NCBI RefSeq assembly: GCF_042945595.1
Contig: NZ_CP168493.1
Span: forward strand, 2,666,001-2,730,000
Source: Psychrobacillus sp042945595
GTDB taxonomy: Bacteria; Bacillota; Bacilli; Bacillales_A; Planococcaceae
Reading direction: 5' to 3'
Length of the DNA stretch: 64,000 nt
Shown here: in pieces, positions 8,214-16,083 of the stretch
Position numbering within the stretch: position 1 is the stretch's first letter
Layout: every line of letters begins with the position of its first letter
Translations under genes and position numbers: made by a program
The notes under the pieces: generated by a model
What the model saw: only the letters and a program-made list of their open reading frames with translations
Told to the model about the DNA's origin: nothing
The model's database searches: none

Positions 8214-8960
8214 TTATTTTTGCACGATTTCAATCGATTCAATCGTAATATCTTCTAACGGCTTGTCATGTGCATCTTTTTCTGCTGCTGCGATTTGGTC
8301 GACAACATTCATTCCATCAATAACTTGTCCAAATACAGTGTGCTTCTGATCCAAATGTGGAGTTCCGCCCATTTGTACATATGCTTCTGCGATTTCGTCC
8401 GGCAAACCACGTGATTTCAATTGTTCTACAGGTGCAGGTGCCTCCGATGCTTGGACAATAAAAAATTGGCTTCCGTTTGTATTAGGTCCAGCATTGGCCA
8501 TAGAAAGCGCTCCTCTTAAATTAAAAAGGTTCTTAGAAAATTCGTCTTCAAATTCATTGCCGTAAATACTTTCTCCACCCATACCAGTTCCTGTTGGATC
8601 CCCACCTTGAATCATGAAATCCTCAATTACACGATGAAAAATAAGTCCATTGTAGTAACCATTTTCTGCATGTGTTAAAAAGTTTTCGACTGTTTTAGGT
8701 GCTAGTTCTGGGAATAATTTAATTTTTATTGCTCCCTTTGTTGTGTGCATAATAACTAATGCTTCATTAGAAGCAACTTCTGTTGAAAGTTGTGGATACA
8801 TTGTTTTCTCTCCTTCTTCTGCGGTTGCTTTGTCTTCTGTTTTGTCTATATTTGTTTCGGTCTCTGTTGTTGCAGAATCATTTGGCATTTCAGTTTTCTT
8901 TCCACAAGCGCTTAAGCTCATTACAGCAACTATTAAAAATAATAAAATGATTTTCTTCAT
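8214..8960 (-). CDS. Cyclophilin-type peptidyl-prolyl isomerase lipoprotein
   Basis: The 248-residue protein starts with a lipoprotein signal (MKKIILLFLIVAVMSLSAC, lipobox LSAC with the lipidated Cys at 19). An acidic, low-complexity linker (about residues 20-65) and a full cyclophilin domain follow. Domain motifs are NGLIFHRVIEDFMIQGGDP, GALSMANAGPNTNGSQFFI and HTVFGQVIDGMNVVD. It probably accelerates proline isomerisation of exported proteins at the outer face of the membrane. It is first in a likely two-gene operon with the small membrane protein. Confidence 0.93.
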   Translation of the reverse strand: MKKIILLFLIVAVMSLSACGKKTEMPNDSATTETETNIDKTEDKATAEEGEKTMYPQLSTEVASNEALVIMHTTKGAIKIKLFPELAPKTVENFLTHAENGYYNGLIFHRVIEDFMIQGGDPTGTGMGGESIYGNEFEDEFSKNLFNLRGALSMANAGPNTNGSQFFIVQASEAPAPVEQLKSRGLPDEIAEAYVQMGGTPHLDQKHTVFGQVIDGMNVVDQIAAAEKDAHDKPLEDITIESIEIVQK

Positions 8961-9047
8961 GAATCATTCACCCCAAATTAGTTTAACATAAAGGGAAGTG
9001 CTTTTCAGTGACAAAGTATCTAACTTTCTTAGCTTAACGAAATGTTC

Positions 9048-9053
9048 TATAAT
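9048..9053 (+). promoter_or_regulatory. Probable -10 element for the yuxJ-pbpD transcript
   Basis: TATAAT stands 46 bases before the ATG. The hexamer 17 bases upstream (TTTCTT) is a poor -35, so this is tentative. Confidence 0.4.
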
Positions 9054-9099
9054 AAGAAGAACTAGAAAGTACGCATCAAAATAGAAAGAAGGGATTTCG

Positions 9100-10341
9100 A
9101 TGAGCGTACAGAAAAGAAACTTTACAATCATGTTCTTTTCCAACTTTTTAGTATCTGGAACGATGACAATGATTATGCCCTTTTTATCTTTATATATTAA
9201 AACAATGGGTGACTTTTCGGATGCATATACCCAAAAATGGGCCGGATTAATATTTGGGGCTACTTTTGTTTCCGCATTCATAATGTCTCCTATATGGGGA
9301 AGAGTAGCGGATAAATATGGGTACAAGCCTATTCTCATTATTAATGGTTTCGGTATTGCGATAAGCGTACTTTTAATGGGATTTGTTCATTCTGTGGAAG
9401 CTTTTTTTGTACTTCGCTTATTTATGGGTATCGTTACTGGATTTATCCCTACTTCACTCGCATTTATTAGTTCACAAACTCCTAAGAATATTGCGGGGAA
9501 AACAATGGGAACCCTCCAAATGGGCAGTGTCTCTGGAACTTTATTTGGTCCAGTAATTGGTGGTTTTTTAGCAGATACGTTTGGATTTCAATATACATTT
9601 ATCATTACCTCGAGCGCTGTAACGGCGGCAGCAATACTTGTTATTTTCGGCGTGCAAGAATTGAGAAGAGAAAAGAAAAAAGGGGATCACGAATACTCTC
9701 GAAAAACGGTTATCTCTGGTATTTTTCATCATCGTTTAATTTTAAATGTGTTAATGATCACTTCCCTTATACAAATTGGATTATTTAGTATTCAACCACT
9801 TTTATCTTTATATGTTTCTCATTTAACAAATTCCAACGAAGTCGCTTTCTTAGCAGGAATTACGTTTAGCGCAACAGGAGTAGGAAGCTTATTATTTGCA
9901 AGAGTATGGGGGAAATTAGGTGATTCGATCGGATACGAAAAAGTGTTATCTGCACTTCTTGTAATTGCTTTCGTTTTCATTGTTCCAATGGCTTTTGTAA
10001 CTGATTTATGGCAACTAATTGTACTCCGACTTCTTTTTGGTATTGCGTCGGGTGGACTAATTCCTATTACCACTGCACTTATTAGAAGAGAAGCACCTAT
10101 CGAAGTACAAGGTGAATTAATGGGCTATAATACAAGTTTTCGGTTTTTAGGAAATATTATTGGACCTATGTTTGGTGGATTCATCAGTGGATATATCGGA
10201 ATTTCTTCCGTTTTCTATGTTACTGGCGCATTATTTCTAATTGCATTTTTTATCATTTATTTTGCAAGAAAAAAACCTGTCCAAGATTTTGAAGAGGTAT
10301 TATTAGAAGAAGAACTGCACGAAAAAGCAACTAGTTCATAA
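9100..10341 (+). CDS. yuxJ: Major facilitator superfamily exporter YuxJ
   Basis: The 413-residue protein has about 12 membrane segments and the MFS drug:H+ antiporter signature after TM2 (IWGRVADKYGYKPIL) plus the TM5 motif region GTLFGPVIGGFLADTFG. It resembles drug efflux pumps of the DHA1 type; the substrate is unknown. It lies 18 bases before pbpD, the same gene pair as in B. subtilis, so the two are likely cotranscribed. AGAAAGAAGGG precedes the ATG. Confidence 0.88.
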   Translation: MSVQKRNFTIMFFSNFLVSGTMTMIMPFLSLYIKTMGDFSDAYTQKWAGLIFGATFVSAFIMSPIWGRVADKYGYKPILIINGFGIAISVLLMGFVHSVEAFFVLRLFMGIVTGFIPTSLAFISSQTPKNIAGKTMGTLQMGSVSGTLFGPVIGGFLADTFGFQYTFIITSSAVTAAAILVIFGVQELRREKKKGDHEYSRKTVISGIFHHRLILNVLMITSLIQIGLFSIQPLLSLYVSHLTNSNEVAFLAGITFSATGVGSLLFARVWGKLGDSIGYEKVLSALLVIAFVFIVPMAFVTDLWQLIVLRLLFGIASGGLIPITTALIRREAPIEVQGELMGYNTSFRFLGNIIGPMFGGFISGYIGISSVFYVTGALFLIAFFIIYFARKKPVQDFEEVLLEEELHEKATSS

Positions 10342-10359
10342 GGAATTGGAGTCTAACAA

Positions 10360-12219
10360 ATGCGCCAAGTAATAGGGTTTTTACTCGTCATAATATGTTT
10401 TCCGATGATATGGATTTTGTACTCCTTCATCCATTCCGAATTATTGTCGGCATCTTCCTTTCAAGATGATTTAGCTCAGTCTATTCAACTTTCAAGTCCT
10501 ACTTTATCTTCTCCGGTTATATTATTAGATGAACATGACCATCTTTTTTCAGAGGATTATGTGGAGTGGAGAGTTCCACTTCCACTTCAGTCCATTCCTT
10601 TGTTTGTACAAGAGTTGTTCATTCAAAGTGAGGATGTTGAATTTTACAACCATGTTGGATTTAATTTTAGTGCGATTTTCCGCGCCTTATTTGCCAATGC
10701 TTCCGCCAACTCGAAAGATCAAGGGGCGAGTACGATTACCCAACAATTAGTGAGACTTCGATATCTATCAACCGAAAAGACATATGAAAGAAAAGTAATC
10801 GAGCTTGTCTATGCTTATGAAATGGAAAAGCAATCTACGAAAGAAGAAATATTAACAAATTATTTAAATGAAATTTATTTTAGTAACCAAGTGTACGGAA
10901 TTGGTGCAGCTGCAACATATTATTTTGGCAAACCATTAGACCAATTAACTGAAGCAGAGCTTGCCTTTGTGAGTGCAATTCCAAACAACCCAACAATTTA
11001 TAATCCACTAGAACATTTTGAAGCTACTAAAAAACGGCAAGAATTGCTCATAGATGTGTTAGTGAAGAAGGAGAAAATATCTGAAGATCATGGAAAAACA
11101 TTAAAAGCTGAGCCTATTGTTCTACATACAAAAACAAAAAAACAACTTTACCCTGCTTATAGCACGTATGTATTAGAAGAGTTAAAAAAGCTCATCGCCA
11201 ATAAAGAAGGCTACACTGAAAAAATGAGCACTGCCCAAAATGAGCAACAAAAACTTATTTTTGAAAACGAACTGCAATCGAAAGTGAACGAAATTATTGC
11301 GCAAGGTGTTACAATTCATACCGCTCTAAACCCGGTAAAACAACAAAACGATGAGAAGTATATAAACCAATTACTATCTAAAACACCTGACTTGCAAGCT
11401 GCATCCGTTGTCATTAACAATGATACACGAGAAATTTTAAGCCTATATGGTGGAAAAGATTATAAAAAGTTCGATTTCCATCGCGCGTATCAAGCTGTTC
11501 GGCAACCGGGATCAGCACTTAAACCATTACTTGTGTATGCACCCGTTTTTGAAACAACAACACTAACTCCAAACAATACGATTAATGGTGGGAAGCTATG
11601 TATTGGTAATTATTGCCCTAAAAACTACGGAGGGGCGGTATACGGTTATGTAACAATTAAACAGGCATTCCGTTTAAGCCATAACACCCCTGCAGTTCGA
11701 TTATTAGATACTGTTGGAATTGACAACGCTTTCGCTAAACTAAGTCAGTTTCAATTTAGTCATATTACAAAAGAAGACCGTTCCTATGCGGCTGCATTAG
11801 GTGGATTAACAAATGGCGTTACTGTATTAGAAATGGCGGATGGATACACTAGTTTTATAAACGGCATGTATAAACCTGCTCATGCAATTCGCAAAGTAAC
11901 CGATACAAGTGGGACAGTTTTATATGAATGGAATGAAGAAAAAACAGAAGTTTGGTCTCCTAAAACGGTTCAAACAATGAGAGGATTACTTGCTGATGTT
12001 GTACAAAATGGGACAGGCAAAGGGATAACTATCTCCTCTCCTTATCTAGGTGCCAAAACTGGAACTACAAATGATTTTCATGACTATTGGATCGCTGGAC
12101 TATCAGATGCGTATACATCCGCTGTTTGGATAGGTTATGATATGCCTCAAAATATGAAGCGAATTGAAGCGAAAAAAATTCATCATGCAATCTTCAATAA
12201 AATTATGACGGACGAATAA
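10360..12219 (+). CDS. pbpD: Class A penicillin-binding protein PbpD (PBP4-like)
   Basis: Bifunctional cell-wall synthase of 619 residues with one N-terminal membrane anchor (about residues 4-22). The glycosyltransferase 51 domain has catalytic E91 in EDVEFYNHVG and the motif GASTITQQLVR. The transpeptidase domain has the three active-site motifs S385-A-L-K, S440-H-N and K566-T-G. It polymerises lipid II and crosslinks the peptides outside the membrane. Length and order after yuxJ match B. subtilis PbpD. A hairpin terminator follows immediately. Confidence 0.95.
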   Translation: MRQVIGFLLVIICFPMIWILYSFIHSELLSASSFQDDLAQSIQLSSPTLSSPVILLDEHDHLFSEDYVEWRVPLPLQSIPLFVQELFIQSEDVEFYNHVGFNFSAIFRALFANASANSKDQGASTITQQLVRLRYLSTEKTYERKVIELVYAYEMEKQSTKEEILTNYLNEIYFSNQVYGIGAAATYYFGKPLDQLTEAELAFVSAIPNNPTIYNPLEHFEATKKRQELLIDVLVKKEKISEDHGKTLKAEPIVLHTKTKKQLYPAYSTYVLEELKKLIANKEGYTEKMSTAQNEQQKLIFENELQSKVNEIIAQGVTIHTALNPVKQQNDEKYINQLLSKTPDLQAASVVINNDTREILSLYGGKDYKKFDFHRAYQAVRQPGSALKPLLVYAPVFETTTLTPNNTINGGKLCIGNYCPKNYGGAVYGYVTIKQAFRLSHNTPAVRLLDTVGIDNAFAKLSQFQFSHITKEDRSYAAALGGLTNGVTVLEMADGYTSFINGMYKPAHAIRKVTDTSGTVLYEWNEEKTEVWSPKTVQTMRGLLADVVQNGTGKGITISSPYLGAKTGTTNDFHDYWIAGLSDAYTSAVWIGYDMPQNMKRIEAKKIHHAIFNKIMTDE

Positions 12220-12220
12220 A

Positions 12221-12250
12221 AGAAGCTACGAATCCGTAGCTTCTTTTATT
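12221..12250 (+). terminator. Terminator of yuxJ-pbpD
   Basis: AGAAGCTACG (12221-12230), loop AATC, CGTAGCTTCT (12235-12244), then TTTATT. Confidence 0.88.
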
Positions 12251-12327
12251 CTGGATAATTACGTAACTTGCTAAGATGAAATGCACGCAAAATTTATCTA
12301 CTCACCCCTATAGTGGAAGTATACGAT

Positions 12328-13821
12328 TTAGTGCCCCATCATCATCGTTGTATCTGGTTTCTCTTCTTCATTTTCTCCTTCATGATCGTCCTTCAAACGT
12401 GGTTTGCGCAGGGTAAGACTCATGAGTATACCAAATGCAGCTATACAAGAGGTAAGAAAGAAAATATCGCCGAACGCAGATGCAGAGCTTTGGGCCAAGT
12501 TAGCATTAGCTCCCGCTTCAACCATATGGTGAGTTGTTCTAGAAGTTAAGAAACCTGTTAATCCAGCTATAGCGAAAGACATCACGACTTGTTGAGTAGC
12601 AGTTGTAAGCGGCGTTATCCTACTTACAAGTTTACGTGGAGCGGAATTCAATACATGTGTATTAAGTGCCATCATCGATAAACCCATACCAGAACCCATC
12701 ATAGCTAATGGCAGCATTAGCGTAGACCTTGAGCTGTCCAAGTCGATTTTAGATAATAAGAATAAAGCGATTGTTATAATAATTAACCCAACAAAAGCTA
12801 ACGGACGAGCCCCCACTTTATCAAATAGCTTTCCTCCAATTGGCATAAATACAACAGAAGCAAGTGCCATAGGAAGAGTCGTTAATCCGCTTTCCAATGG
12901 TGTATAACCTAGAAGATTTTGCAAGAACAAAGGAACCATCAAAATGGAACCCATAAGCGCAATTTGAGAAATCCAAGTTAAGATTACACCTCTTGTGAAA
13001 TCAGATGAGCCAAATGCACGAAGCTCAAGAAGTGGTTGTTTCTGACGAAGCTCCACGAAGATAAATAAAGCAAGAGCGACACCACCAACGATTAATCCAG
13101 TTAATGTTCTTGTAGAAGTCCAATCCGAACCTCCTTCACTCATACCGAATGCCAGCATAGAGAATGCGATTGGCGCTAATATCATTCCCCAAACATCAAG
13201 TGCTGGTGTTTTATGTCGTTCAATGATCGGCAAATACTTCCAACCCACTAATAATGCTGCAATTCCTATTGGCAGATTAATAAGGAAAATCCAGTGCCAT
13301 GATGCAAGTCCAATAAGCCATCCTGACAAAATTGGGCCAGCTGCAGGTGCAAGAAGCATAGGAACACCAAGCATAGCCATTACAGATCCCCTCTTATCAG
13401 GAGGAGAAAGCTTAAATATCATAGCCATTCCTATTGGAGAAACCATTCCGCCGCCAAGTCCTTGAATAACACGGAAAAGAACGAGCTGTTCCGATGTCTG
13501 AGCGAGAGAACAAAGAACCGAGCCAATTGTGAATAAAGCAATTGTAGTTAGAAAAACTTGCTTTGCCCCGAACTTATCAGTTAACCAACCTGCAAGCGGA
13601 ATTACGGCCGCAAGGGATAGCGTATAACCTGTAATTGTCCATTGGATCGTTTTAAGTGTAGTATCGAAGTATGCCTGTAGATTGGGAATAGCGACATTAA
13701 CAACCGTGCTATCCAGAATAACCATAATCATTCCGATAATTACAGCCATTAAGGGCAAAATAAGTGCCTTTACTGAAAACTCTGGCTGTTGTGCTGCCGA
13801 AGCAGTGTTTTGTATTGACAT
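12328..13821 (-). CDS. DHA2-family drug:H+ antiporter (EmrB/QacA type)
   Basis: The 497-residue protein has about 14 predicted membrane segments. Its motifs are typical of EmrB/LmrB pumps: LDSTVVNVAIPNLQAYF in TM1, WTITGYTLSLAAVIPLAGWLTDKFG, and VIQGLGGGMVSPIG. These pumps expel drugs or amphiphiles using the proton gradient. The acidic C-terminal tail ends in a Met/His-containing segment (TTMMMGH). It is divergent from a TetR-family gene with a palindrome between them, so substrate-induced derepression is the likely control. Confidence 0.9.
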   Translation of the reverse strand: MSIQNTASAAQQPEFSVKALILPLMAVIIGMIMVILDSTVVNVAIPNLQAYFDTTLKTIQWTITGYTLSLAAVIPLAGWLTDKFGAKQVFLTTIALFTIGSVLCSLAQTSEQLVLFRVIQGLGGGMVSPIGMAMIFKLSPPDKRGSVMAMLGVPMLLAPAAGPILSGWLIGLASWHWIFLINLPIGIAALLVGWKYLPIIERHKTPALDVWGMILAPIAFSMLAFGMSEGGSDWTSTRTLTGLIVGGVALALFIFVELRQKQPLLELRAFGSSDFTRGVILTWISQIALMGSILMVPLFLQNLLGYTPLESGLTTLPMALASVVFMPIGGKLFDKVGARPLAFVGLIIITIALFLLSKIDLDSSRSTLMLPLAMMGSGMGLSMMALNTHVLNSAPRKLVSRITPLTTATQQVVMSFAIAGLTGFLTSRTTHHMVEAGANANLAQSSASAFGDIFFLTSCIAAFGILMSLTLRKPRLKDDHEGENEEEKPDTTMMMGH

Positions 13822-13865
13822 AAGTTGATTCCTTTCCTTGACCAGATGTGATGAACGTTTTACTA

Positions 13866-13901
13866 TTGACCTATAGTTTTTTTGGAAAACTATTGAGTCA
13901 A
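13866..13901. promoter_or_regulatory. Candidate TetR operator between the exporter and its regulator
   Basis: An interrupted inverted repeat: TTGAC-CT-ATAGTTTT on the left and AAAACTAT-TGA-GTCAA on the right, centred near 13883. A further ATAGTTTT half-site lies just before the regulator's ribosome binding site (about 13943-13951). The palindrome includes TTGAC sequences that could be -35 elements on both strands, so binding would block both divergent promoters. Confidence 0.55.
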
Positions 13902-13966
13902 CCGTTACTTTTTTATTCTACTTTTTTTTACTTCAATGTCAAATAGTTTTTAAAAGGAGGAAAACC

Positions 13967-14842
13967 TTGAGCATTATCAGACAAAATATTATTGAATCTG
14001 CCACACGACATTTTTCAGAGAATGGCTTCGCGGCTACTTCCATACAAGAAATCGCAGATGACTGTGGAATTGCCAAAGGGTCATTATATAAGTTCTTCCA
14101 ATCAAAAGAAGATTTATATATCACTTTTCACGATTCGCAACAGATGGCCATGTACACCAAAATTGAAAACATTCGAGCAGATGCAACATTATCCTTGCGG
14201 GAGGTATTTATTCTCGAAACTGAATGTCATTTTGAGTTTTTCCTAAATAATAAATTTATTATGCATGATATTAAAAAAATGAACACCTCAAAAGGACAAT
14301 TTGCCCCGTACTTCCTTCGTTTAAGAGCAAATCACCTAAAATATAGTATGGAGTGCTTGATTCGATTTCTTGGAGAAGTAGTACATCCTAATATTTGGGA
14401 TTTAGTTACCATGTATAACGGGATTGCGAGGGAATTTATTTTCTATGTGATATATGAAAACAAACCGCTGAATATCAGAGAAATTGCGGTTTATATCGCT
14501 GATCGAATCGAAGAACTGGCCGAATGTATCTTACAGAAGAAAACAAAACCAATCTTGCAAAATTCTATAATGGAAAATTGTATGCAATATGAGATGGAGG
14601 GGAACTCAATTCCAGTAGGAGAATATCGAACCAGTTTGCTTGGAAACTTATTATCCACAGTTAAAGAGCTTTCTGTCACAAACTTCCGAAAAGCAGAGCT
14701 TGGTGAATCGATCACTTTGCTTCAGGAGGAACTTGCAAAAGAGGCACCTAAGTCCATTCTTATTCATGCTTTGCTAGACTTTATTGGAAAAGAACATGCA
14801 CTGAATAATATCGTTAGTCAATTAAAAAGATATACTATTTGA
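13967..14842 (+). CDS. TetR/AcrR-family transcriptional regulator
   Basis: The 291-residue protein has an N-terminal TetR helix-turn-helix (about residues 5-52: IIESATRHFSENGFAATSIQEIA, then CGIAKGSLYKFFQSKEDLY). The long C-terminal half is presumably the ligand and dimer domain; at 291 residues it is longer than usual TetR proteins. The start is TTG at 13967 with AAAGGAGG six bases upstream. The divergent exporter is its probable target. A hairpin repeat copy begins 20 bases after the stop. Confidence 0.9.
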   Translation: MSIIRQNIIESATRHFSENGFAATSIQEIADDCGIAKGSLYKFFQSKEDLYITFHDSQQMAMYTKIENIRADATLSLREVFILETECHFEFFLNNKFIMHDIKKMNTSKGQFAPYFLRLRANHLKYSMECLIRFLGEVVHPNIWDLVTMYNGIAREFIFYVIYENKPLNIREIAVYIADRIEELAECILQKKTKPILQNSIMENCMQYEMEGNSIPVGEYRTSLLGNLLSTVKELSVTNFRKAELGESITLLQEELAKEAPKSILIHALLDFIGKEHALNNIVSQLKRYTI

Positions 14843-14862
14843 ACCAACATACCTCGGTAAAT

Positions 14863-15260
14863 AAGAAAAGCTCAAGCGTCCTTTAAGTACTTATGGTCTT
14901 CCCCATTTCCAGAGTGCTTAGGACGAAACATTGGCAACACTATTACCAGGGGAATTTTTGTGGATTGAGAAGTGACTGCGTCACTTCTCAATCCACTTTT
15001 TTCGGTAATCTTGTGGCGGATGTTTGTCCGTCGCCTTCTTGAAATAGGTAAAGACATAATGCATTTGTTTTGGTTAATGAGAGAATAAATTCTTTCCTAA
15101 TCTTTTAAAAGCGGACGAAGATACAATTTCGTCCGCTCAGCGCTTCTTTATCAATGGGTGCTATCTATTTTTTCAGGCTCCACCAATTCTAATCATCTAC
15201 CCGCTGATTCATGTATACTGTGTACGATAAAAGTAAAAACAATCAAGATCAAGCCCTTTT
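14863..15260 (+). repeat. Dispersed intergenic hairpin repeat, copy 3
   Basis: Same architecture as copies 1 and 2. The central hairpin is a perfect 17-bp stem, GTGGATTGAGAAGTGAC (14960-14976), loop TGC, complement at 14980-14996. The outer arm differs from copy 2 but remains fully paired. The second hairpin GCGGACGAA-GATACAA-TTCGTCCGC is at about 15111-15136. Confidence 0.88.
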
Positions 15261-15344
15261 AAGATTTGATGCACAATTTATAAACACTAGCCAAAGTCCC
15301 TCTACATCTAGAACTTACCTAGCCATAGAAATGTATATGTCTTT

Positions 15345-15905
15345 TTATAAAAATGGTAAGCTTGCCATTACCCCGTTATATAGCTTAATAATTACATAGA
15401 TCACTAATGCTAAAAAAAGGCTCCAAACAAGAATCTCGAACATGATCAAACCTACTGTTCCTAACAAACTCATCGAACTACTCAATTTATAGACTACATA
15501 AACGAAATAGATGAATGCTGTTGATAGAAAGACTAATAGCAATATAGGAAGAGATTGAAATCCAATAGCCGAAATAACCGCTCCTACAAAAAAGATGACA
15601 TAACCGCCTCGTGCTTGGGAAATGGTCTTACCCTCTAAATCTTTCGAGAAGAATAGCATTCCCAGCTCATGAATTGTTTCAGCAATTAGTTTTAATGCAG
15701 AAAAAAGCATAAAATAAATGAGTGTAAAAATAATGAGCAAAAAAATTTTTAGCTCTAAGTCAGACAGAAATTCTCTCATTCCGCTATATACACCAATAAC
15801 TTTAAATAAATCTAGTACTTTATTCATTGTAAAAATAGATACAGATAAACTGAATAATAAGATTGTAATTAAGGGTAAAAATCCAAACACATATGGGTTT
15901 TTCAT
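15345..15905 (-). CDS. yufK: Polytopic membrane protein, YufK-like (DUF5366)
   Basis: The 186-residue protein has about five hydrophobic segments. The N-terminus (MKNPYVFGFLPLITILLFS) and the stretch FSALKLIAETIHELGMLFFSKD resemble YufK of B. subtilis, whose gene also lies shortly before mrp. Function unknown. The name rests on remembered similarity and synteny rather than on a catalytic motif. Confidence 0.65.
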   Translation of the reverse strand: MKNPYVFGFLPLITILLFSLSVSIFTMNKVLDLFKVIGVYSGMREFLSDLELKIFLLIIFTLIYFMLFSALKLIAETIHELGMLFFSKDLEGKTISQARGGYVIFFVGAVISAIGFQSLPILLLVFLSTAFIYFVYVVYKLSSSMSLLGTVGLIMFEILVWSLFLALVIYVIIKLYNGVMASLPFL

Positions 15906-16010
15906 AGCCGCTCCTCTAACTCTATTCTTTCTTCTCTAATAGTTAAGAAAGCTTTTCTTTATCATATCGGAGAAAAGGGGCATTCTGCAAGTAGCTTTCA
16001 ACCTTTCGCC

Positions 16011-16039
16011 ATGCAATTACTCCATTTTTGCGTTATAAT
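16011..16039 (+). promoter_or_regulatory. Probable sigma-A promoter of the mrp operon
   Basis: TATAAT at 16034-16039 and ATGCAA 17 bases upstream (16011-16016). The -10 is perfect and the -35 is weak. It stands about 45 bases before mrpA. Confidence 0.5.
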
Positions 16040-16083
16040 TTTAGAGATGCATTTAAATACATACTTTTGAAAGGAGGATTCAA

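Noticed and set aside
15211..15399. A 62-codon + strand ORF before yufK
   Set aside because: It begins in the tail of repeat copy 3 and ends antisense to yufK; no ribosome binding site.
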